Shown in pieces: positions 39,501 through 50,173 of a DNA stretch of 64,000 nt. Position 1 is the first letter of the stretch. Each line of letters opens with the position of its first letter. The stretch is from Mycolicibacterium chubuense NBB4 (GTDB lineage: Bacteria; Actinomycetota; Actinomycetes; Mycobacteriales; Mycobacteriaceae), in contig NC_018027.1 in NCBI RefSeq assembly GCF_000266905.1, positions 2,542,001-2,606,000 on the forward strand, read 5' to 3'. The notes beneath the pieces are model-generated. The model was not told the DNA's origin. It was given only the letters and a program-made list of their open reading frames with translations, and made no database searches. The position numbers were made by a program, and so were the translations under genes.

Positions 39501-40059
39501 CCACCTGCTGACCGCCCAGGTCGACACGCAGATCCCGGCCATCCTCGACGGCGACGTCGCCAACGACACCCAGGTCCGCGTCGGCGGGATTCTCGCGTCG
39601 GTGAACCGGCGCGTCAACAAGAACGGGCTGCCCTGGGCCTCGGCGCAACTGGAGGACCTCACCGGCGGGATCGAGGTGCTGTTCTTCCCGCAGACCTACT
39701 CGATGTTCGGCGGCGAGATCGCCGACGACGTCGTCGTGCTGGTCGGCGCAAAGGTGGCCATTCGAGATGACCGGATCTCGCTGATCGCCAACGAACTCGT
39801 GGTGCCGGACTTCTCGAGCGCGCAGGTCAACCGGCCGGTCGCGGTCAGCCTGCCGACGCGTCAGTGCACCGTGGACAAGGTCAGCGCGCTCAAGCAGGTC
39901 CTGGCGCGGCATCCCGGCACCGCGCAGGTGCATCTGCGACTGATCAGCGGAGAGCGGATCACCACGCTGGAACTGGATCAGTCGCTGCGGGTGACGCCGT
40001 CGTCGGCGCTGATGGGCGACCTGAAGGAGTTGCTCGGGCCGGGGTGTCTGGGCGGCTAG
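36508..40059 (+). CDS. dnaE1: Replicative DNA polymerase III alpha subunit DnaE1
   Basis: The essential chromosome polymerase, 1183 aa (M. tuberculosis 1184). The N-terminal PHP domain starts with [14 protein letters not shown] (about residues 12-25) and keeps its metal-binding His and Asp residues ([16 protein letters not shown]), consistent with the known PHP proofreading exonuclease of mycobacteria. The polymerase catalytic Asp are in PDIDIDFDD (about 422-430). A clamp-binding motif QFDLF lies near residue 948, followed by the OB domain. No co-directional partner gene follows. Confidence 0.97.
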   Translation: MSSLDSRPSGSFVHLHNHTEYSMLDGAAKVKPMLAEAQRLEMPAIGMTDHGNMFGASEFYNAATAAGIKPIIGVEAYIAPASRFDTKRVLWGDPGQKSDDVSGSGSYTHMTMVAENATGLRNLFKLSSLASFEGQLGKWSRMDAEIIAEHAEGIIATTGCPSGEVQTRLRLGHEREALEAAAKWREIFGPENFFLELMDHGLDIERRVREGLLEVGRKLGIPPLATNDCHYVTRDASRNHEALLCVQTGKTLSDPTRFKFDGDGYYLKSAAEMRALWDGQVAGACDSTLLIAERVQSYADVWTPKDRMPVFPVPEGHDQASWLHHEVMAGLERRFPGAVGQNYVERAEYEIKVICDKGFPSYFLIVADLINYAKSVDIRVGPGRGSAAGSLVAYALGITNIDPIPHGLLFERFLNPERPSAPDIDIDFDDRRRGEMLRYAANRWGSDRVAQVITFGTIKTKAALKDSARVNYGQPGFAIADRITKALPPPIMAKDIPLSGITDPNHERYKEAAEVRGLIDTDPDVRTIYETARGLEGLVRNAGVHACAVIMSSEPLIDAIPLWRRPQDGAVITGWDYPSCEAIGLLKMDFLGLRNLTIIGDCIENIKANRGVDLDLESLALDDPKAYELLGRGDTLGVFQLDGGPMRDLLRRMQPTEFNDIVAVLALYRPGPMGMNAHNDYADRKNGRQPIKPIHPELEEPLKEILAETYGLIVYQEQIMFIAQKVASYTMGKADALRKAMGKKKLEVLEAEYKGFREGMTANGFSEGAVKALWDTILPFAGYAFNKSHAAGYGLVSYWTAYLKANYPAEYMAGLLTSVGDDKDKAAVYLADCRRLGITVLPPDVNESVQNFASVGNDIRFGLGAVRNVGANVVASLVNTRTEKGKYTDFSDYLNKIDIAACNKKVTESLIKAGAFDSLSHPRKGLFLVHTDAVDSVLGTKKAEAMGQFDLFGGGDSSTESVFTIKVPDEEWEDKHKLALEREMLGLYVSGHPLNGIAHLLTAQVDTQIPAILDGDVANDTQVRVGGILASVNRRVNKNGLPWASAQLEDLTGGIEVLFFPQTYSMFGGEIADDVVVLVGAKVAIRDDRISLIANELVVPDFSSAQVNRPVAVSLPTRQCTVDKVSALKQVLARHPGTAQVHLRLISGERITTLELDQSLRVTPSSALMGDLKELLGPGCLGG

Positions 40060-40063
40060 GCCG

Positions 40064-40294
40064 TCAGTGGTGCGAAGGCCCGCGCAGGCCCAGGACGAGC
40101 CAGACCGCCGCGGCCGCCCCCGCACCGCCGAGCACCGCGGGCGCCGGCGCCGTCGTCAGAACGGCCACGGCTCCGAACACCAGCAGGCCGATGAGCAGGG
40201 CCACCACTTTGTAGGTGGGCCAGGGCACGCCGGCGATCGACACCGTCGACGCCGGGCGGGACACGGCATCGTGGAAATTGTCGGCGGTCGTCAC
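40064..40294 (-). CDS. Small two-helix membrane protein
   Basis: A 76-aa protein from GTG 40294 (VTTADNFHDAVSRPAS) with two membrane helices (VVALLIGLLVFGAVAVLTT and AVLGGAGAAAAVWLVLGL). It lies 4 nt from the dnaE1 stop on the opposite strand. No family is recognised, but a small membrane protein of this type is common after dnaE1 in mycobacteria. Longer reading frames upstream begin with residues of non-coding appearance. Confidence 0.68.
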   Translation of the reverse strand: MTTADNFHDAVSRPASTVSIAGVPWPTYKVVALLIGLLVFGAVAVLTTAPAPAVLGGAGAAAAVWLVLGLRGPSHH

Positions 40295-40450
40295 ACAGAT
40301 GACGATAGCTCGGATCCGAGATTTCGGCCACCCGAAACCTCGGCGAGTCGCCCACGGGAACGAGCGTGCGTGACGATGTAGGCGAAGGTCAGTCGCGGCG
40401 GGGGACATAGTTCTCTACCCGCTGCCACCGGCACAGCGCACGCTGGGGCG

Positions 40451-41275
40451 GTGACCCACGAGCAGCGCGCCGGGCGGACCGACGCCGCGGTGGTGATCGA
40501 CGGATTGACCCGCAGGTTCGGCGAGACGACGGCCGTCGATCACGTGAACCTCACGGTGCCCAACGGCGCCGCCTTCGGCCTGCTGGGGCGCAACGGCGCG
40601 GGCAAGACGACGTTGATCAAGATGCTCATCACGCTGCTGCCACCGACCGAGGGGACCGCGCGCGTCGCCGGCTTCGATGTGCGGACCCAGGCTCAGCAGG
40701 TACGCCGGCATGTCGGTTACGTCCCGCAGCTGTTGTCGGCCGACGGATCGCTGACCGCCTGGGAGAACATGTCGGTGTTCGCCCGGCTGTACCACATTCC
40801 CCGCCGGCAGCGCCGGGATCGGATCGACAACGCCCTGCAGTTCATGGGACTCACCGAGGTCGCGCACCGGCTGGTACGCGATCTGTCCGGCGGAATGATC
40901 CGCCGGCTGGAGATCGTGCAGTCGATGCTGCACCGGCCCGCGGTGCTCTTCCTCGACGAGCCGACGATCGGGTTGGATCCGGCGGCCCGCCGGGAGATCT
41001 GGCGGGGTCTGCGGGATCTGATCGCCGTGTCGGGAACCGCGTTGTTCATCACGACCCACGACATGGAGGAGGCCGAAACCCTGTGCGACCAGGTGGCGAT
41101 CATGCGTCACGGCCGGGTGGTACGCCAGGGTGCTCCGCTGCAGTTGAGGGCGGAGATCGGCCCGGACGCGACTCTGGAAGACGCCTTCGTGGTCTACAGC
41201 GGCGCGGCCGAGACCGAGGAGAGGGGGTTCGATGACACCGCCCGCACTCGCGAGGTCGCCCGTCGTCTCGGTTGA
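40451..41275 (+). CDS. ABC transporter ATP-binding protein (DrrA-like)
   Basis: ATPase of 274 aa for an ABC-2-type exporter. Walker A GRNGAGKTT (about residues 44-52), Q-loop YVPQLLS, signature LSGGM (about 142-146), Walker B LFLDEPTIGLDP and the switch His in ITTHDMEEAE. The C-terminal extension (about 220-274) matches the DrrA/NodI type. It overlaps the permease gene by 44 bp. Likely exports a drug or lipid; substrate unknown. Confidence 0.9.
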   Translation: MTHEQRAGRTDAAVVIDGLTRRFGETTAVDHVNLTVPNGAAFGLLGRNGAGKTTLIKMLITLLPPTEGTARVAGFDVRTQAQQVRRHVGYVPQLLSADGSLTAWENMSVFARLYHIPRRQRRDRIDNALQFMGLTEVAHRLVRDLSGGMIRRLEIVQSMLHRPAVLFLDEPTIGLDPAARREIWRGLRDLIAVSGTALFITTHDMEEAETLCDQVAIMRHGRVVRQGAPLQLRAEIGPDATLEDAFVVYSGAAETEERGFDDTARTREVARRLG

Positions 41276-42062
41276 TCGGCAACCGCCGGCGCTGCTGCGC
41301 TTCGTCTCCGACACCGTCACCGTGGCCGACATGGAGGTGCGCAAGCTCCGTCACGACCCGCTCGAGTTGCTCACCCGCGCAGTTCAGCCGCTGCTCTGGC
41401 TGGTGATCTTCGGCAACGTGATGGCTCGTACGCATGCGATCCCCACCGGCGGGGTGCCCTACCTCGACTTCCTGGCTCCGGGCATCCTGGCGCAGAGCAG
41501 CATGTTCGTCGCGATCTTCTACGGCATCGCGGTGATCTGGGAACGCGACCTCGGCGTTCTCCACAAATTCCTGGTCAGTCCCGCCGCGCGGTCGGCGCTG
41601 GTGTGCGGGAAGGCATTCTCGGCCGGGGTGCGCGCACTGTCGCAGGCCGTGATCGTGTACGCGGTCGCGGCGGCCATGGGTGTCGGGATCCGGTGGGGTG
41701 TGCTGCCGCTGCTCGGTATGGTCGTCGCGGTCGTGCTGGGGGCTGCCGTCTTCGCGACCTTCTCGTTGATCGTCGCGTGTCTGGTGAAGACGCGCGAACG
41801 GTTCATGGGTATCGGTCAGGTGCTCACCATGCCGCTGTTCTTCGCGTCGAACGCGATCTACCCGATCGCGGTCATGCCCGCCGCCGTGCGATGGTTCGCG
41901 CAGATCAACCCGCTGTCCTACCAAACCGACATCCTGCGCAGCCTCATGCTGCTCAGCGGTGTGAGCGCCTTCGGCCTCACCAAGGACTTCGCCGTGCTCA
42001 CGGGTGCGCTCGTCGTGCTGGTGCTGATCGCCGCTCGCATCTATCCGCGCGTCGTGCTGTGA
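41232..42062 (+). CDS. ABC-2 type permease (DrrB-like)
   Basis: Membrane component of 276 aa with six helices and the ABC-2 core (LAPGILAQSSMFVAIFYGIAVIWERD, then LTMPLFFASNAIYPIAVMP, NPLSYQTDILRSLML). ATG 41232 lies within the ATPase gene, a 44-bp overlap that is long but common for such pairs; the product from this start has a plausible cytoplasmic N-terminus of about 50 residues. Works with the ATPase above as a dimeric exporter. Confidence 0.88.
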   Translation: MTPPALARSPVVSVDRQPPALLRFVSDTVTVADMEVRKLRHDPLELLTRAVQPLLWLVIFGNVMARTHAIPTGGVPYLDFLAPGILAQSSMFVAIFYGIAVIWERDLGVLHKFLVSPAARSALVCGKAFSAGVRALSQAVIVYAVAAAMGVGIRWGVLPLLGMVVAVVLGAAVFATFSLIVACLVKTRERFMGIGQVLTMPLFFASNAIYPIAVMPAAVRWFAQINPLSYQTDILRSLMLLSGVSAFGLTKDFAVLTGALVVLVLIAARIYPRVVL

Positions 42063-42086
42063 CGGTGAGTCCGGGGGCCTGACGCT

Positions 42087-42677
42087 GTGCTGCTTCAAGC
42101 GGTCGGACTGTTCCTCGGCACCAACGTCGACAGCTTCGTGATCCTGCTGGCCTTCTTCAGCCAGGCGAACGGGGACACCGCGGCCAACATCCGCGTGGTG
42201 ATCGGGCAGTTCCTCGGGTTCTCGCTCATCGTGCTGGCGTGTGCCCTCGGGGCTGCCGGCCTTGCGCAGGTGCTCTCCGGCCCGGCCACCGCCTACCTCG
42301 GGCTGGTTCCGCTGGCGATGGGGTTGTGGCAGGTGCGACGAATCCGGCCTGCGTCCCGCACCGCCCCCGGCGCCGCCGTTGCGCCCGAGGTGCGGGCGCC
42401 CGAGGTGTGGCAGGTCACCGTCGCCACGCTGGCGGACGGAGGGGACAACGTCGCCGCCTACCTGCCGTTCTTCGCGGTCATCGGGATCAACGCGATGGTG
42501 GCGTGCTCGCTGGTCTTCCTGGCCGGTGCGGCGGTGATGTGCGCGTTGGCGTGGCTCATCTGCGACTACTCGCCGTTGGCGCAGGTGCTGCGGCCCGTGC
42601 GCCGGGTCGCCGTTCCCGCGGTGCTCATCGTCGTCGGCCTCGCGATACTGGTCCACGGTCGGGCCTTCGGACTGTGA
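42087..42677 (+). CDS. CadD-like cadmium resistance family permease
   Basis: A 196-aa protein with five to six helices and the CadD/LysE-type start (VGLFLGTNVDSFVILLAFF), followed by GQFLGFSLIVLACALGAAGL and TLADGGDNVAAYLPFFAVIG. The ASN/ASP pair in GTNVDS and ADGGDN is typical of cadmium-resistance transporters, though the cation here is unknown. Starts 24 nt after the permease, so it may be co-transcribed with the ABC genes. Confidence 0.82.
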   Translation: MLLQAVGLFLGTNVDSFVILLAFFSQANGDTAANIRVVIGQFLGFSLIVLACALGAAGLAQVLSGPATAYLGLVPLAMGLWQVRRIRPASRTAPGAAVAPEVRAPEVWQVTVATLADGGDNVAAYLPFFAVIGINAMVACSLVFLAGAAVMCALAWLICDYSPLAQVLRPVRRVAVPAVLIVVGLAILVHGRAFGL

Positions 42678-42738
42678 ACCTGCTGACGTCGGCTGAACTC
42701 ATTTCCGGTGCGGCCGTGTCCGGTGGCACCATTGTGCG

Positions 42739-44025
42739 GTGTCCACCGAGCTGAGTCATGGTCCCCGCGTCGATCCCGCACCGCTGCGTGCCGCGGACAT
42801 CGACGAGGCCGCTCGGCGAATTTCGGGGGTGGTGTCCCAGACGCCGCTGCAGTACAGCGACCGGTTGTCCGCGGTCACCGGCGCTCAGGTCTACCTCAAG
42901 CGCGAGGACCTTCAGGCGGTGCGGTCCTACAAGTTGCGGGGTGCCTACAACCTGCTGATGCAATTGAGCCCGGAGGAGAAGGCGGCGGGGGTGGTGTGCT
43001 CGTCGGCGGGCAACCACGCGCAGGGTTTCGCGCTGGCATGCCGGTCCATGGGCGTGCACGGCCGGGTGTACGTCCCGGCCAAGACCCCCAAGCAGAAGCG
43101 CGATCGGATCCGCTACCACGGCGGCGACTTCATCGAGCTGATCGTCGGCGGCAAGACCTACGACCTGGCCGCCGAAGCCGCACTCGGCGACGTCGCCCGC
43201 ACCGGCGCCACGTTGGTGCCGCCGTACGACGACGTCCGCACGATGGCCGGGCAGGGCACCATCGCGGTGGAGATCCTCGACCAGCTCGACGCGGAGCCCG
43301 ACCTCGTGATCGTTCCCGTCGGCGGCGGGGGGTGCATCAGCGGCATGACGACGTATCTGGCGGAGCGCACCGCGACGACCTCGGTGCTGGGCGCGGAACC
43401 GGCCGGTGCCGCCTCGTTGGTCGCCGCGCTGGCCAAGGGCGAGCCCGTCACGCTGACCGACGTCGACCAGTTCGTCGACGGCGCCGCCGTCGCGCGGGTC
43501 GGCACCCAGCCGTTCGCGGCGCTGTCGGCGGCCGGCGACATGGTGTCGATCACCACCGTCGACGAGGGCGCGGTGTGCACGGCGATGCTCGACCTGTACC
43601 AGAACGAGGGGATCATCGCCGAACCCGCGGGTGCGCTGTCGGTCGCCGCACTGCTCGACACCGACATCGAGCCCGGTTCCACGGTGGTGTGCCTGATCTC
43701 GGGCGGCAACAACGACGTCTCCCGGTACGGCGAGGTCCTGGAGCGGTCGCTGGTACACCTCGGCCTCAAGCACTACTTCCTCGTCGACTTCCCGCAGGAG
43801 CCGGGCGCGCTGCGCCGCTTCCTCGACGAGGTCCTCGGCCCCAACGACGACATCACGCTGTTCGAGTACGTCAAGCGCAACAACCGCGAGACGGGGGAGG
43901 CGCTGGTCGGCATCGAGATGGGCTCGGCGTCGGACCTCGAGGGGCTGCTGGCGCGGATGCGGACCTCGGAGTGCCACGTCGAGCTGCTCGAGCCGGGCTC
44001 GCCGACGTATCGCTACCTGACCTGA
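42739..44025 (+). CDS. ilvA: Threonine ammonia-lyase (threonine dehydratase)
   Basis: PLP enzyme of 428 aa (M. tuberculosis 429) that converts threonine to 2-oxobutanoate, the first step of isoleucine synthesis. The PLP Lys is in VRSYKLRGAYNL (about residue 64), the phosphate loop is GGGGCISG, and a second Gly-rich segment SGGNNDVSRYG leads into one C-terminal ACT-like domain (about 340-428, HYFLVDFPQEPGALRRFLDEV). This single-ACT form is the shorter biosynthetic type. The last 13 bp overlap the convergent treZ stop. Confidence 0.94.
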   Translation: MSTELSHGPRVDPAPLRAADIDEAARRISGVVSQTPLQYSDRLSAVTGAQVYLKREDLQAVRSYKLRGAYNLLMQLSPEEKAAGVVCSSAGNHAQGFALACRSMGVHGRVYVPAKTPKQKRDRIRYHGGDFIELIVGGKTYDLAAEAALGDVARTGATLVPPYDDVRTMAGQGTIAVEILDQLDAEPDLVIVPVGGGGCISGMTTYLAERTATTSVLGAEPAGAASLVAALAKGEPVTLTDVDQFVDGAAVARVGTQPFAALSAAGDMVSITTVDEGAVCTAMLDLYQNEGIIAEPAGALSVAALLDTDIEPGSTVVCLISGGNNDVSRYGEVLERSLVHLGLKHYFLVDFPQEPGALRRFLDEVLGPNDDITLFEYVKRNNRETGEALVGIEMGSASDLEGLLARMRTSECHVELLEPGSPTYRYLT

Positions 44026-45746
44026 CGCAGCACGGCGACGGAATGGCCGTCCAGCCGGGTGGCGTCGTCGCCGGCCGTGGGCTCGCCCCACGCCAGTACC
44101 ACGTCGCCGGTCACGGGCACCTCCACCGGATCGGTGCCCAGGTTGCAGGCCACCGCGATGCTGCCGCGGTGCATCACGAACCAGCGGGCGTCCTCGTCGT
44201 AGTCGATGCGCAGGTGGTCCAGCCACGGATCCGCCACGTCGGGCTCGGATCGCCGAAGCGCGATGAGGCCGCGGTAGAACGTCCGCAGCCTTCCGTGGTC
44301 ACCCTCGTCGACCTCGTCCCACTTGAGCTTCGACCGCTCGAAGGTGGCCGGGTCCTGTGGGTCGGGGATCTCGTCGGCATCCCAGCCGTGTTCGGCGAAC
44401 TCCTTCTTACGGCCCTCTGCCGTCGCGCGGGCGAGTTCGGGCTCGGGGTGACTGCTGAAGAACTGGAACGGCGACGACGACGCCCACTCCTCGCCCATGA
44501 AAAGCATTGCGGTGTAGGGAGATCCGAGCGCGAGCGCGGCCTTGATCGCGAGCTGCCCGGTGGTCAGGTTCTGTGACGGCCGGTCACCGACCGCCCGGTT
44601 GCCGACCTGGTCGTGGGTCAGCGTGTACGCGAGCAGCCGGGTGGCCGGAATGGTCGCCGTGTCCAACGGTCTGCCGTGGCGGCGATGGCGGAACGACGAG
44701 TAGGTGCCCGCATGGAAGTAGCCGTGCCGCAACGTCTCCGCCAGCGTCTCGAGTGTGCCGAAGTCGCCGTAGTACCCCTGGCGTTCGCCGGAGACCGCCG
44801 TGTGGATCGCGTGGTGGATGTCGTCGTCCCACTGTGCGGTCATGCCCAGTCCGCCGCGGTCGCGCGGCGTGATCAGGCGCGGATCGTTCATGTCGCTCTC
44901 CGCGACCAGCGACAGCGGGCGCCCGATCTCGGCTGCCAGCGCATCGGTTTCGGCCGACATCTCCTCGAGGATGTGGATGGCCGTCGTGTCGACCAGAGCG
45001 TGCACCGCGTCGAGGCGCAGGCCGTCGGCGTGGAAGTCGCGCATCCAGCGCAGCGCGCAGTCGAGGATGTAGCGCCGGACCTGGTCGGCGCCGGCGTCGG
45101 CGATGTTGATCGACTCGCCCCAGGGGTTCGAGCCGCTCGACAGGTAGGGGCCGAACTTCGGCAGGTAATTGCCCGACGGGCCGAGGTGGTTGAACACCGC
45201 GTCGATGAGCACGCCGAGGCCACGCGCATGGCACGCGTCGACGAGCCGGATCAACCCGTCGGGGCCGCCGTAGGGCTCGTGAACGGCGTACCAGAGCACG
45301 CCGTCGTAGCCCCAGCCGTGCGTGCCGCCGAACGCGTTGACCGGCATCACCTCGACGAAGTCGACGCCGAGATCGACGAGGTAGTCCAACTTCTCGATCG
45401 CGGAGTCGAATGTTCCGTCGGGGGTGAAGGTTCCGACGTGCAGTTCGTAGATCACGGCGCCTTCGATCGAGCGGCCGTTCCAGTCCCCGTCACTGAAGGC
45501 GTGCGGCACCGGTTGCCACAGCTGTGACCGCTCGTGGACACCGTCGGGCTGCCGGGGCGAGCGCGGATCGGGCAGCACCTTCGGGTCGTCGTCGAGGACG
45601 AATCCGTATCGCACGTCCGGGGCGACGTCGACGACGGCCCGCCACCAGCCGTCCTCGGCGCGCTCCATCGGATGGACGGTGCCGTCGACGTCGAGGCGGA
45701 CCCGCTCGGGGCTCGGCGCCCACACGGCGAATTCGTGCTCAGGCAT
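44013..45746 (-). CDS. treZ: Malto-oligosyltrehalose trehalohydrolase
   Basis: GH13 enzyme of 577 aa that releases trehalose from the maltooligosyl-trehalose made by TreY. N-terminal CBM48/E-set (about residues 1-90, EFAVWAPSPERVRLDVDG), then the barrel with GWGYDGVLWYAVHEPYGGP, the nucleophile Asp in DGLRLDAVHAL (about 240) and the acid Glu in LVAESDMNDPRL (about 275). The ATG overlaps the end of treY by 8 bp. Last gene of the acyltransferase-treX-treY-treZ operon. Confidence 0.95.
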   Translation of the reverse strand: MPEHEFAVWAPSPERVRLDVDGTVHPMERAEDGWWRAVVDVAPDVRYGFVLDDDPKVLPDPRSPRQPDGVHERSQLWQPVPHAFSDGDWNGRSIEGAVIYELHVGTFTPDGTFDSAIEKLDYLVDLGVDFVEVMPVNAFGGTHGWGYDGVLWYAVHEPYGGPDGLIRLVDACHARGLGVLIDAVFNHLGPSGNYLPKFGPYLSSGSNPWGESINIADAGADQVRRYILDCALRWMRDFHADGLRLDAVHALVDTTAIHILEEMSAETDALAAEIGRPLSLVAESDMNDPRLITPRDRGGLGMTAQWDDDIHHAIHTAVSGERQGYYGDFGTLETLAETLRHGYFHAGTYSSFRHRRHGRPLDTATIPATRLLAYTLTHDQVGNRAVGDRPSQNLTTGQLAIKAALALGSPYTAMLFMGEEWASSSPFQFFSSHPEPELARATAEGRKKEFAEHGWDADEIPDPQDPATFERSKLKWDEVDEGDHGRLRTFYRGLIALRRSEPDVADPWLDHLRIDYDEDARWFVMHRGSIAVACNLGTDPVEVPVTGDVVLAWGEPTAGDDATRLDGHSVAVLRQVR

Positions 45747-48039
45747 CGGTGCGCTCCAGCAGTGCGACGGGAAGGTCGGCCAACAGGGTCTCGGCACGCA
45801 CCGGACCCTGGAAGGTGGCGCCGGTGAGCCGGTCGGTCCAGCTTCCGTCGGGCAGCGCAAGAGTGGTGTCGCCCCAACCGGAGTCGGCCAGCCGGACGGT
45901 CCATCGACTCACCACCGCCAGCACGTCGTCGCCGCGCTGGAACGCCACGAGGTGCTCCGCCGCGTCACCGTCGGCCAGCACCGCACGATAGCCGCCCGCC
46001 AGGAACGAGTCCGGGCGTGCGCGTCGCAGCTGCAGCGCCGCCCGCACCACCCGCAGCTTGGGGTGCGTCATGGTGCTCAGCTGCCGACGCCGCTCCTCGT
46101 AGTCGACGGCGCGTCGGTTGTCGGGGTCGACGAGGCTGTCCTCCCAGAGTTCGGTGCCCTGGTAGACGTCGGGGACGCCGGGGCCGGTCAGCGCGATGAG
46201 CTTCTGGCCCAGCGCGTCTGCGCGGGCGTGTTCGTCCAGCCGCGCGACGGTGGCGGTCAGCTCGACCCCGACGGGCCCGTCGATGATCGCGTCGAGCCAC
46301 GCGTGCACGGCGGACTCGAAATCGCTGTCGGGATCGTTCCAGGTGGTGTGGAGCGCCGCTTCGCGGATCGCCTTCTCGGCGTAGGCGTGCAACCGCTCGC
46401 GCAATTCGGTGCCGACGTTCCCGTCGGCCGGCCAGACCCCGAAAATGTTCTGCCACAAGAACAATCCGGTGAGCGGATCCGGTGACGTCGCGGTCCGCTC
46501 CCAGCCCTGGACCAGCTCGGTCCACAAGGACGGCACCTGCGAGAGCACTCCGATGCGCGCCCGCACGTCCTCGCCGCGCTTGGTGTCGTGGGTGCTCAGC
46601 GTGGTCATCGCTTCCGGCCACAGCGCCGCACGCGCGGTGGCGCGCCGGTGGAACTCCGCGGCCCCGACGCCGAAATGCTCCGGCTCGCCTCCCACCTCGT
46701 TCAGCGACACCAGCCGGGCGTCACGGTAGAACAGGCAGTCCTCCATCGACTTGGCGGTGGCGGCCCCGCACAACTGCTGCAGGCGCACCTCGACTTCGGC
46801 GCTGCGGGTGAGTGCGGTCGCGATCAGCGTCAGCGCGTCGGCCAGTTCGGCGCTCTCCGAAGCGGTCTCGGCGATGGCCACGGGCAATACTGCGGACAGC
46901 GACGGGTAGTCGGACCGGTAGACGCCGATGTGACTCAGCAGCGCGGCCACGGCGTCGCCGAGCAGTTCGTGGTCGCGACCCGTGGCCGCGACGATCGTTC
47001 GGCGCAGCCGCGCCAGTTCACTGCCCAGCGTGTCGGTGACGGCCTGCACCTTCAGCCGGCGCGCCTCGGCCGGCATGGCCGCGTAGTCGGCACCCGCCGA
47101 GTCGACCAGGGCGGTCAGCGCCTCTTGCCCGGTCGGGTCGACGAACAGCCCGCCGGCTTCGCGAAGCGCGTCGTAACCGGTGGTGCCCGCGACCGGAAGG
47201 CTGGTGTCCAGCGCTTCGTCGACGGCGAGGATCTTCTCGATGACGATCCACGCGCTCGGCCCGGCGAGCTCCCGCAGCCACGCCAGATAGCCTGTGGGGT
47301 CGGACAATCCGTCCGGATGGTCGATGCGAATCCCGTCCACCAGGTCCTCGGTGAACCAGCGTTTGACCTCGGCGTGGGTGGCGTCGAACACGGCCTTGTC
47401 CTCCTGACGCAGGCCGGCCAGCGAGGTGATCGAGAAGAAGCGCCGGTAGCCGCACACGCCGTTGCGCCAGCCGATCAGCTTGTAGTGCTGCCGGTCGTGC
47501 ACGGCCGCGCCGCCGGCGCCGTCGTCGGCGGTGCCCGGCGCGATCGGATACGCCAGGTCGCCCAGCCGCAGCGTGTCACCGTCGACCACCAGATCCGCGA
47601 CGTCGTCGTCGGAACCCAGGACGGGCAGCACGATCCTGCCGTCGGGGTCCAGCGTCCAGTCGATATCGAAGTACGAGGAGTACTTCGAATCCCGCCCGTA
47701 GGTCAGAAGGTCCCACCACCAACGGTTCTGGCGGGGCACGTCGACGCCGACGTGGTTGGGCACGATATCGACGATCACGCCGACGTTCCGACTTCGCGCC
47801 GCGGTCACGAGCCGTTCGAAGCCCTCGGGCCCGCCGAGTTCGGCGGACACCGTCGTCGGGTCGGTGACGTCGTAGCCGTGGGTCGACCCTTCGGCCGCGG
47901 TGAGGATGGGGGACAGGTACAGGTGCGACACCCCGAGGTCGGCGAAGTAGTCGACCAGCTTCTCGGCGTCGGCGAAGGTGAACGCCTCACCGCTGGCCGC
48001 TCCGCGCATCTGCAGGCGGTAGGTCGAGAGCACGCGCAT
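45739..48039 (-). CDS. treY: Malto-oligosyltrehalose synthase
   Basis: GH13 enzyme of 766 aa (765 in M. tuberculosis) that turns the reducing-end alpha-1,4 link of maltodextrins into alpha,alpha-1,1. STYRLQMRG at the N-terminus and SHLYLSPILTAAEGSTHGYDV are diagnostic. The catalytic Asp is in GIRIDHPDGLSDP and the Glu in WIVIEKILAVDE; VPDVYQGTELWEDSLVDPDNRR near the C-terminus is family-specific. Starts one base after the treX stop. Product passes to TreZ. Confidence 0.96.
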   Translation of the reverse strand: MRVLSTYRLQMRGAASGEAFTFADAEKLVDYFADLGVSHLYLSPILTAAEGSTHGYDVTDPTTVSAELGGPEGFERLVTAARSRNVGVIVDIVPNHVGVDVPRQNRWWWDLLTYGRDSKYSSYFDIDWTLDPDGRIVLPVLGSDDDVADLVVDGDTLRLGDLAYPIAPGTADDGAGGAAVHDRQHYKLIGWRNGVCGYRRFFSITSLAGLRQEDKAVFDATHAEVKRWFTEDLVDGIRIDHPDGLSDPTGYLAWLRELAGPSAWIVIEKILAVDEALDTSLPVAGTTGYDALREAGGLFVDPTGQEALTALVDSAGADYAAMPAEARRLKVQAVTDTLGSELARLRRTIVAATGRDHELLGDAVAALLSHIGVYRSDYPSLSAVLPVAIAETASESAELADALTLIATALTRSAEVEVRLQQLCGAATAKSMEDCLFYRDARLVSLNEVGGEPEHFGVGAAEFHRRATARAALWPEAMTTLSTHDTKRGEDVRARIGVLSQVPSLWTELVQGWERTATSPDPLTGLFLWQNIFGVWPADGNVGTELRERLHAYAEKAIREAALHTTWNDPDSDFESAVHAWLDAIIDGPVGVELTATVARLDEHARADALGQKLIALTGPGVPDVYQGTELWEDSLVDPDNRRAVDYEERRRQLSTMTHPKLRVVRAALQLRRARPDSFLAGGYRAVLADGDAAEHLVAFQRGDDVLAVVSRWTVRLADSGWGDTTLALPDGSWTDRLTGATFQGPVRAETLLADLPVALLERTDA

Positions 48040-48040
48040 G

Positions 48041-50172
<2,132 letters not shown>

Positions 50173-50173
<1 letters not shown>

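Noticed and set aside
36490..40125. Open frame of about 1200 codons antisense to dnaE1
   Set aside because: It mirrors dnaE1, which has all polymerase motifs; the antisense product is His/Arg/Val-rich without recognisable domains, as expected from GC-rich shadow frames.
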